64,000 bases of DNA from CAVQBP01 sp963848195 (GTDB lineage: Bacteria; Bacteroidota; Ignavibacteria; Ignavibacteriales; Ignavibacteriaceae): NCBI GenBank assembly GCA_963848195.1, contig CAWKCY010000007.1, positions 1 to 64,000 of the forward strand, in the 5' to 3' direction. Below the pieces are notes generated by a model, which did no database searches, was not told where the DNA came from, and saw only the letters and a program-made list of their open reading frames with translations. The position numbers were made by a program, and so were the translations under genes. Positions 35,347 to 42,169 of this stretch are shown one piece after another (the stretch's first letter is position 1; each line of letters opens with the position of its first letter).

Positions 35347-36501
35347 ATGGAAACATTTTTTAGACCAACTCCGATGAAGAAAAAATATTTTACTCCGGGA
35401 ATTATTGTTCTAATTGTACTTGCAGTAAACGGAATAATTTTTTTAGCTGGAAGATTCTTATTAGGAATCGGTGCAGTAACAAATTTAAATAATCAATACC
35501 CGTGGGGGTTATGGATTGGAATTGATGTTGCCGCGGGAGTTGCACTTGCTGCTGGCGGATTTACAAGTGCGGCACTGGTATATATAATGCATAGAGAAAG
35601 ATTTCATGCAATAGCCCGGCCAGCACTTTTAACAGCGATGCTGGGATATTCGTTCGTAGCATTTGGAGTTTTTACCGATATAGGGCGATGGTATTACATC
35701 TGGCATCCATTGATAATGTGGAACGGGAGTTCTGCATTATTTGAAGTAGGTATTTGTGTAATGATGTACGTAACAGTTCTATATATCGAATTTCTTCCGG
35801 TAGTAACTGAAAGATTTATAGGGAAAGTGAATTTTAAGAAATTACTTTCATTTTTAAACAAGCCGTTGGAAAAGTTACTACTTTTATTAGATAAGGGATT
35901 AAGTAAGATAATTTTTATATTCATAATATTGGGAGTAGTATTATCAACCTTGCATCAATCATCATTGGGAACATTAATGATTATAGCAGGGCCCAAAATG
36001 CATCCTTTGTGGCAGACTCCGGTATTACCCTTACTGTTTTTATTATCTGCAATTTCAGTCGGATTTCCAATGGTAATTTTTGAATCAATGATTGCTGCAA
36101 AATCTTTTGGTGAAAAGCCGGAGATGGAAATATTAACACCATTAGGTTATTCTGTAGCACCATTATTGGGAATTTATTTAGCTTTTAAAATTGGAGATAT
36201 GGTAATACGCGGGACTTTTGTCTATTTAACCGTAATAAATACTGCCAGTATAATGTTTACAATTGAAGTTGTGGTTGGAATTATTATTCCATTAAGAATG
36301 TTTTTATCAAAAAAAGTTCTTGAAACACCGTCACTTCTTTTTACAGCCTCGTCTTTAGTCATATTTGGTGTCTTATTAAACCGGATAGATAATTTCATAG
36401 TTGCTTACACTCCGCCTTATTCATTTGGTTCATATTTCCCATCTTTCGGAGAGATTTCAGTGACGGTAGGATTTGCAGCTTTATTAATATTTAATTTATA
36501 G
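35347..36501 (+). CDS. NrfD/HybB/HmcC-type integral membrane subunit (second copy)
   Basis: A 384-aa protein with about ten TM helices and the family hallmarks YPWGLWIGIDVAAGVALAAGGF and STLHQSSLGTLMIIAGP. It is a distant paralogue of the protein at 31218. It starts 3 bp after the TAT ferredoxin gene, so the two form a module. Together with the exported ferredoxin and the multihaem cytochrome it resembles the Hmc-type quinone:cytochrome complexes of sulfate reducers. The role is inferred from that resemblance. Confidence 0.91.
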   Translation: METFFRPTPMKKKYFTPGIIVLIVLAVNGIIFLAGRFLLGIGAVTNLNNQYPWGLWIGIDVAAGVALAAGGFTSAALVYIMHRERFHAIARPALLTAMLGYSFVAFGVFTDIGRWYYIWHPLIMWNGSSALFEVGICVMMYVTVLYIEFLPVVTERFIGKVNFKKLLSFLNKPLEKLLLLLDKGLSKIIFIFIILGVVLSTLHQSSLGTLMIIAGPKMHPLWQTPVLPLLFLLSAISVGFPMVIFESMIAAKSFGEKPEMEILTPLGYSVAPLLGIYLAFKIGDMVIRGTFVYLTVINTASIMFTIEVVVGIIIPLRMFLSKKVLETPSLLFTASSLVIFGVLLNRIDNFIVAYTPPYSFGSYFPSFGEISVTVGFAALLIFNL

Positions 36502-36520
36502 AATAATCGTTATAAATTTC

Positions 36521-36539
36521 CCGGTTATAAGTCAACCGG
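36521..36539. other. Inverted repeat CCGGTT-N7-AACCGG between nrfD-like and cytochrome genes
   Basis: Perfect 6-bp arms extended by further A-T pairs (TTT/AAA) after one mismatch, in the 87-bp gap before the cytochrome gene. It could be an intercistronic hairpin that sets relative expression, or a regulator site. No U-tract. Confidence 0.45.
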
Positions 36540-36588
36540 AAAAGCGATATATGATAACAACAAAATATACAATTAAGGGATAAAAATT

Positions 36589-37755
36589 ATGAAAGGGGTT
36601 ATCTGGGGAATATTATTATTTGCAACGGTTGCATTTGGTCAAAGCCACTCAAAGATCAAAGCAGATAAAAGCTTTCAGAATCATTCACTTCAGCAGATAA
36701 ATTGTAAGACATGTCATTCTTGTGATGTTCCTACAAAGCAGGACCCATGTTTAAATTCCTGTCCACGGGACTTAATGATTACAGTAGATCAATCGCCTGA
36801 AAAAGGACCAGAAACTGTCAAGCTTGATGAACTTGTCAATAAATATATGCCAGTAGTATTTTCCCATAAGATACATGCCCAAATGTCCCAGATGTCAGGG
36901 GGATGCAGGGGCTGTCATCATTACAATACTGCCGGGCCAATATTATCATGCGTCAATTGTCACAGTACTGAAAGAAACAGAGAGGATGTAAGTAAACCTG
37001 ATCTAGAGGCGGCATATCACCGTCAATGTATAAACTGCCATAAAGAATGGAGTCACTCTACGGATTGTGTCTCTTGCCATGCACTTAAAAATTCTGATAA
37101 AATGGCGGTTCAAAAGGAAGAAGCTAAAAAGCTCAATGGGAAAGATCACCCGGGTGTAGAACGGCCCAAAGAATTAGTTTATGAAACAAATTATAAAAAA
37201 GGGAAAATTGTTACATTTTTTCATGAACAACATATTAATCTTTTTGGTGTAGAATGTGTAAATTGCCACCAGAAAGAAAATTGTACAAGATGCCATGATA
37301 AAGAAATTAATGGTAAGGTTATAGCATCTAAGCTTCCGATAAAAATTCAAAAATCGCAGAGCGAACATCATCAGCCATGTTTTAACTGTCATTCAAATGA
37401 TCCTTGCAGCAAATGTCATCTAGAAAAGCCTGCAGAACCATTTAATCATGAAATCAGCACGGGCTGGGCACTGAACAGGTTCCATGAAAAACTTGAATGT
37501 ATTAAATGCCATATAAATAATAATTTTGTAAAACTTGATAATAAATGTACAGGCTGTCATAAAAATTTTACTGCAACTTCATTTAATCATAATGTTACAG
37601 GGTTAAAACTGAATGAAACACATTCGGCACTTGAATGCAGTGATTGTCATGTTGAAAATAATTTTGCCGTAGAACCGAGTTGTAAAAATTGTCATGATGA
37701 TAAAAGTTTTCCGAAGGATAAACCTGGAAATATGATTAAGATTTCCGGAAAATGA
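36589..37755 (+). CDS. Periplasmic 13-haem c-type cytochrome
   Basis: A 388-aa protein with a signal peptide (cleaved near VAFGQ) and thirteen CXXCH haem-attachment motifs, from CKTCH near residue 39 to CKNCH near 370. Many extra histidines are spaced for bis-His ligation, e.g. FSHKIH, FFHEQH and FNHE. The C-terminal half repeats a motif of the form H..L.C..CH...N.F. No OmcA/MtrC-like lipobox is seen, so it is probably soluble in the periplasm. It would accept or donate electrons for the NrfD/ferredoxin module encoded just before it. It may share its haem-handling partners with the haem-motif kinase encoded 24 bp downstream. Confidence 0.93.
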   Translation: MKGVIWGILLFATVAFGQSHSKIKADKSFQNHSLQQINCKTCHSCDVPTKQDPCLNSCPRDLMITVDQSPEKGPETVKLDELVNKYMPVVFSHKIHAQMSQMSGGCRGCHHYNTAGPILSCVNCHSTERNREDVSKPDLEAAYHRQCINCHKEWSHSTDCVSCHALKNSDKMAVQKEEAKKLNGKDHPGVERPKELVYETNYKKGKIVTFFHEQHINLFGVECVNCHQKENCTRCHDKEINGKVIASKLPIKIQKSQSEHHQPCFNCHSNDPCSKCHLEKPAEPFNHEISTGWALNRFHEKLECIKCHINNNFVKLDNKCTGCHKNFTATSFNHNVTGLKLNETHSALECSDCHVENNFAVEPSCKNCHDDKSFPKDKPGNMIKISGK

Positions 37756-37779
37756 TGTTATACCTGGGATTAGAAGCTA

Positions 37780-39654
37780 ATGTTGAAAAAAATAGGGTTT
37801 AAATTAATAATTGTAGTTAGTATTACTGCGGTATTAATAATAGGGGTGTTCTCATTTTATAATATTCGATCCCACAGCAATGCACTTCTTGCAGAAGTAG
37901 AGAGACATGCTAATCAATTAAGTGAAACAGTGAAGCATAGTACAAGATACGATATGCTTCTTAATCAAAGAGATAGAATACATACAACAATAAATACAAT
38001 TGGTGAGCAGCCGGGAATACATGATGTAAGAGTATTGAATAAAGTCGGAGAAATTATTTATTCTTCACATGAAGAAGATATAGGTAAAATGGTTGATAAA
38101 AAAGCAGAGAGCTGTTATGCTTGTCATGCAGCAAATAAACCGTTGGAAAGATTACCTATTAAAGACAGGACACGGATTTTCAGATTAAATCCAGATTCAA
38201 CAAGAGTACTAGGAATAATAAGTCCGATTTACAATGAGCATTCCTGCTGGTCAGCTGATTGCCATGCGCATTCCCAAAATCAAACAGTACTGGGTGTTCT
38301 TGATGTGACAATATCATTAAAGGATGTTGATGGACAAATTAATAGAGGAGAGATTGATACAGTTATTTTTGCTTTGAGCGCAGTAGTTGCATTAAGCTTA
38401 TTAATAGGGTTTTTTGTTAAGAGATGGGTTGACAAACCTATAAAGGAATTATTGAACGCTACTCATGAAGTTGGAACAGGTAATTTAAACTATACTATTG
38501 AAGACAAAAGAGAAGATGAATTCGGAATGCTTGCAAGATCATTCAATAACATGACCCAAAAGCTATCAGAAGCGAGAATACAGCTTTTTCAATCGGATAA
38601 AATGGCATCGCTTGGAAGATTAGCTGCAGGTGTAGCTCATGAAATAAATAATCCATTAACCGGAGTCCTAACTTATAGCAGTTTTTTATTGAAAAAAACA
38701 CAAGATAATCCAGAGATAAATGAAGATTTAAAAGTGATTGTAAGAGAGACAAAAAGAAGCCGTGAAATTGTCAAAAGCCTTCTTGATTTTGCGAGACAAT
38801 CTGTACCTAAGAAGAATGTAGTAAACATTAATGAAATAATTGAGCGGTCAATAACGGTAGTTGAAAATCAGCTTTCTTTAAATCATGTACAGTTAAATAA
38901 AGAACTTGAGAAAACTCTTCCTGAAACCACGGTAGATTCAAACCAAATGCAGCAAGTATTTATTAACCTTTTAGTTAATGCATCGGATGCAATAGGTTCA
39001 AAAGGAGGAATAATAACTATTTCAACAGCTTTATTAAAGTTATCTCCTTACGGAATTACACATATAAAAAAAGCAACATGTCCTAAAAGACATGACTTAA
39101 TGGATCATGAATTCAAGATTGATGGTATGCCTTCAATAAAATTGAAAATTATATCGGGCAGTAATGAAGGATTTGCAAATCTTGACCCTGTTTATGGAAG
39201 GAATAAACACCATTTTGATGTGCCGTTTAAACTTGAAGGTAATGAATTTCAAATTGTTTGTCCAAAATGTGGTTTTTCATTGATTGAACCAAATAAGAAA
39301 TGCCCAGATTGCAATGCACCAATTTACAGTCTTGAAATACCCTCACAGGGAAATATTGAAGGATGTCTAACAAAGAATTGTTCATGGCAGAAGTGGGAGG
39401 CAGTAGATACCGGCGGATTAAAAGAATATATAGAAATCAGAGTTACAGATACAGGCTGTGGTATAGTAAAAGAAAATTTATCAAAGATTTTTGAACCATT
39501 TTATAGTACAAAGGGGCAAAAAGGAACGGGATTAGGTTTAGCAGTTATTTGGGGAATAATTGATAACCATAACGGCACAATAAATGTTGAAAGTACAATA
39601 AATAAAGGAACAAGTTTTATAATCCATTTACCTTTAAAGCAGAATAATAAATAA
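37780..39654 (+). CDS. Haem-motif sensor histidine kinase with a zinc-ribbon insertion in the ATPase domain
   Basis: A 624-aa kinase. TM1 is at about 9-27. The periplasmic sensor has CYACH (112-116) and CWSADCH (156-162), TM2 is at about 193-213, and HAMP follows. The H-box is AHEINNP (H287) and the N-box is FINLLVNASDAI (394-405). Between the N-box and the G1 box (VTDTGCGI, 555-562) lies an unusual insertion of about 130 residues. It holds CPKR (434), CPKCG (494-497), CPDCN (508-511) and CLTKNC (529-534), cysteine pairs typical of zinc ribbons or rubredoxin knuckles. All catalytic boxes are intact. It pairs with the receiver genes downstream: its stop overlaps the start of the next gene (TAATG). 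Confidence 0.9.
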   Translation: MLKKIGFKLIIVVSITAVLIIGVFSFYNIRSHSNALLAEVERHANQLSETVKHSTRYDMLLNQRDRIHTTINTIGEQPGIHDVRVLNKVGEIIYSSHEEDIGKMVDKKAESCYACHAANKPLERLPIKDRTRIFRLNPDSTRVLGIISPIYNEHSCWSADCHAHSQNQTVLGVLDVTISLKDVDGQINRGEIDTVIFALSAVVALSLLIGFFVKRWVDKPIKELLNATHEVGTGNLNYTIEDKREDEFGMLARSFNNMTQKLSEARIQLFQSDKMASLGRLAAGVAHEINNPLTGVLTYSSFLLKKTQDNPEINEDLKVIVRETKRSREIVKSLLDFARQSVPKKNVVNINEIIERSITVVENQLSLNHVQLNKELEKTLPETTVDSNQMQQVFINLLVNASDAIGSKGGIITISTALLKLSPYGITHIKKATCPKRHDLMDHEFKIDGMPSIKLKIISGSNEGFANLDPVYGRNKHHFDVPFKLEGNEFQIVCPKCGFSLIEPNKKCPDCNAPIYSLEIPSQGNIEGCLTKNCSWQKWEAVDTGGLKEYIEIRVTDTGCGIVKENLSKIFEPFYSTKGQKGTGLGLAVIWGIIDNHNGTINVESTINKGTSFIIHLPLKQNNK

Positions 39655-40454
39655 TGATGAAACAATGGGACATATTAATAGTAGATGATGAACAGGTCAT
39701 AATTGATGCTGTAGTAAAAATTTGTTCTGCTGAAGGTTTTAGTGTGGATTGGTCCATTGATGCAAAGAATGCTTTACATAAATTCGATAAAAATAGTTAT
39801 AGATTAATTATCTGTGATATAATGATGCCTGATGTTGATGGTTTCAAGATTTTAGATGAACTGAGAAAAATGAAAAACATGATTCCAGTAATAATGACCA
39901 CCGGTTATTCAACAGTTGAGAATGCAGTAAAATCTTTATATAATGGTGCAATAGATTTCATACCAAAACCATTTACTGCCGATGAACTGGTAAATTCAGT
40001 AATTAGAGGCATGAAATATCTTGAAATTCAAAATTCTATAAATAATTTTAAAAATGACGATTCATCAATTGTTTATGTCCCATGTCCTGCAAAATATTAC
40101 AGACTTGGTTATTCAAGCTGGGCAGCAGAAGAAGATCAGGGGACAATAATAGTGGGAGTTACGGATCTATTTCTTAAAACAATAGATAATCTTACAGATG
40201 TAGAGCTTTATAACATTGATGATGAAGTAATTCAGGGAAATCAATGTGCATCATTAAAAGATAAAAATGAAAGGATCCATATATTGCTTTCCCCAGTAAG
40301 TGGAAGAATAATTGAAGTTAATAAAGAAATAAGGGTAAATAAAAATTTAGTTGAAAAAGATCCATATTTTGAAGGCTGGTTTTACAGGTTAATACCATCC
40401 GACAGCGAGTATGAATTAAAAAACTTGACGAATTGCAGTTCAGATAGATTGTAA
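39654..40454 (+). CDS. Response regulator fused to a GcvH-like domain (cytoplasmic form)
   Basis: A 266-aa protein with a receiver domain (5-122) and phospho-acceptor D55 in ICDIMMPD, T/S in MTTGYST and K105 in PKPF. A lipoyl-fold, GcvH-like domain follows (about 140-250), with YYRLGYSSWAAEE, IIVGVTDLFL and LLSPVSGRIIEVN. No DNA-binding or enzymatic output domain is present, so the GcvH-like part must be the output. Glu occupies the normal lipoyl-lysine place, so lipoylation is not expected. Its start overlaps the stop of the haem-motif kinase gene, so the two are a coupled pair. A second in-frame ATG at 39657 is an equally good start. Confidence 0.82.
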   Translation: MMKQWDILIVDDEQVIIDAVVKICSAEGFSVDWSIDAKNALHKFDKNSYRLIICDIMMPDVDGFKILDELRKMKNMIPVIMTTGYSTVENAVKSLYNGAIDFIPKPFTADELVNSVIRGMKYLEIQNSINNFKNDDSSIVYVPCPAKYYRLGYSSWAAEEDQGTIIVGVTDLFLKTIDNLTDVELYNIDDEVIQGNQCASLKDKNERIHILLSPVSGRIIEVNKEIRVNKNLVEKDPYFEGWFYRLIPSDSEYELKNLTNCSSDRL

Positions 40455-40610
40455 GAAACTTTTGAGGTAAGATGTTTCTGAAGTAATTAAAACACCTTAA
40501 AAGGAATTAATAAAAAATAATTAAGATATAAAATATCAATTTAGATAACTTTCAAGGTCAATATAACAAATAATTATTAACCTGGAAGGTTTTAAGAAGG
40601 AGAAGATCAA

Positions 40611-41768
40611 ATGCCACTTTTTATATTAGCAGTAATCATATTTATTATCGCTGATATTTTAATAAGATATTTCAATAAAAGAATCAGTGAGAAGAAAGCA
40701 TTAAAAGAAAGGGAAGAGGTTTTAGCTGAAAGTATTAAATTAGACTTTAGCAGTGAAGCTAAAACTTTAAAACGTGCAGAAGTTAAAAACCCAGCCGCAA
40801 AAATTTTATGTGTTGATGATGAAGCAGTTATTCTTGACAGTTTCAGAAAAATACTAGTTTTGGACGGTTATGCGGTCGATACAGTTGAAAATGGTAAAGA
40901 AGCGATTGGTTTAATCCAATCGCATCATTATGATTTTGTTTTTACAGACTTAAAGATGCCGATAATGGATGGAGTGGAAGTTACAAAAGCAGTAAAACAT
41001 GTGAGACCGGATATTGATGTAGTGATAATAACAGGATTTGCAACTGTAGAGACAGCAGTGGAATGTATGAAATACGGAGCGATTGATTATGTTCAAAAAC
41101 CATTTACCGATGATGAGCTTTTAGCATTCGTAAAGAAGAGTTTAATAAAGAGACAAGACAAAATTCAAAAACAGCTGAGACCAAAAGTTCACATTACACA
41201 TCTTGCAGATGCAAAGAACTCAATGTTAGTTGATTTTGCAATACCAGGGGGTGTTTTTATTTCCACAGGTCATTGCTGGGTAAGCATGGAACAAGATGGT
41301 AAAGCAAAAATCGGAATTGATGATTTTGCTAAAAAATTAGTTGGTAAAATAGACACAATTGAATTCCCAAACCTTGGTATGAATATTAAAAGCGGACAGC
41401 CCCTATTTACTATTAAACAAGGTTCAAAAGCAATTTCATTTAATTCACCTATCAGCGGGAAAGTATTAGAAATTAATAAACCATTACAATATGATGTAAG
41501 TAAATTGAACATTACTACCTATGATTCAAATTGGATTTGTACAGTCGATGCAGAACAATTTGATAGTGAATTAAAGGAGCTTAAGATTGGTAAATCGGCA
41601 GTTTCATTGTACCAGGATGACATAGAGCATTTTTTAGATATTCGAAAGAAGACACTTAAGCCGGTAAAGGAAGGTGAATATATGGATAGCGAAATTTATA
41701 TAGGAGAATTAGAAAGCCTTGATGAACCTAATTGGAATAAAGTAAGCAGTGAGTTCTTTAAAAGATAG
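40611..41768 (+). CDS. Membrane-anchored response regulator fused to a GcvH-like domain
   Basis: A 385-aa protein. An N-terminal TM (3-20) and a charged coiled linker (22-60) lead to a receiver domain (64-180) with D69/D70, phospho-acceptor D113 and K163. A GcvH-like domain (205-340) has GGVFISTGHCWVSME, IGIDDFAKKLVGKI and FNSPISGKVLEIN. The tail EYMDSEIYIGELE..SSEFF resembles that of the protein at 33254. Ser occupies the canonical lipoyl place, with K273 one residue later. AAGGAG precedes the ATG. It ends the operon before a strong terminator. Its architecture equals the TM-GcvH protein of the divergent operon with a receiver inserted, which suggests a common assembly or signalling partner. 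Confidence 0.84.
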   Translation: MPLFILAVIIFIIADILIRYFNKRISEKKALKEREEVLAESIKLDFSSEAKTLKRAEVKNPAAKILCVDDEAVILDSFRKILVLDGYAVDTVENGKEAIGLIQSHHYDFVFTDLKMPIMDGVEVTKAVKHVRPDIDVVIITGFATVETAVECMKYGAIDYVQKPFTDDELLAFVKKSLIKRQDKIQKQLRPKVHITHLADAKNSMLVDFAIPGGVFISTGHCWVSMEQDGKAKIGIDDFAKKLVGKIDTIEFPNLGMNIKSGQPLFTIKQGSKAISFNSPISGKVLEINKPLQYDVSKLNITTYDSNWICTVDAEQFDSELKELKIGKSAVSLYQDDIEHFLDIRKKTLKPVKEGEYMDSEIYIGELESLDEPNWNKVSSEFFKR

Positions 41769-41794
41769 TAAATAAAGCCCGCCTTTTATATATT

Positions 41795-41835
41795 AAAAAT
41801 CCCCGCCGCTCAATAAGCGGCCGGGATTTTTTTTT
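41795..41835 (+). terminator. Rho-independent terminator of the plus-strand respiratory operon
   Basis: AAATCCCCGCCGCT-CAATA-AGCGGCCGGGATTT forms a GC-rich stem with one bulge and is followed by a run of nine T. It lies 27 bp after the last stop codon of the operon. Confidence 0.92.
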
Positions 41836-42169
41836 AGCATACAGCATATAAAAACAATGTTTTGAAATATATGTTATGTATCAATTTATTACATACATGT
41901 CCAGATAAACTTCATTAAACTGCCAAAATTCAAACGGCATATTATTTGTCAAAACTGAACGAAACGTAACTATTTTCTATATAAAGATAACATAAATAAA
42001 GTTTGCCGAACCTCCAGGCAAATAGGTGTAAAGATAAAAATTAAATTATATAAAAAATTTCTTCACTTTATAAAATAATATTGTTTTAAGAATTTCTTTT
42101 ACAATAATAAATGTCAGTGAAGCAGGCGAAGCCTTGTTTAAATAAATCGAAAACCTAAGAGGTATCCTG
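41836..42169. promoter_or_regulatory. Leader region of the first wzc-type gene
   Basis: 334 bp without a gene, AT-rich. It includes a conserved segment (42111-42143) shared with the leader of the second wzc-type gene and must contain the promoter of the exopolysaccharide operon. I see no convincing -33/-7 pair. Confidence 0.45.
42111..42143 (+). promoter_or_regulatory. Conserved leader motif with GGC-GAA-GCC mini-hairpin (copy 1)
   Basis: ATGTCAGTGAAGCAGG followed by CGAAGCCTTGTTTAAAT is shared with 51571-51602 in front of the paralogous wzc-type gene, while the rest of the two leaders is unrelated. The central hairpin AGGC-GAA-GCCT becomes AGC-GAA-GCT in copy 2, so pairing is kept. It may be an ops/JUMPstart-like element or an RNA control site. 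Confidence 0.45.

Noticed and set aside
41880..42169. Possible cyclic-di-GMP (GEMM) riboswitch in the wzc leader
   Set aside because: I looked for the conserved GEMM core and tetraloop receptor segments and did not find them in order. Only the short hairpin motif is conserved between the two leaders.
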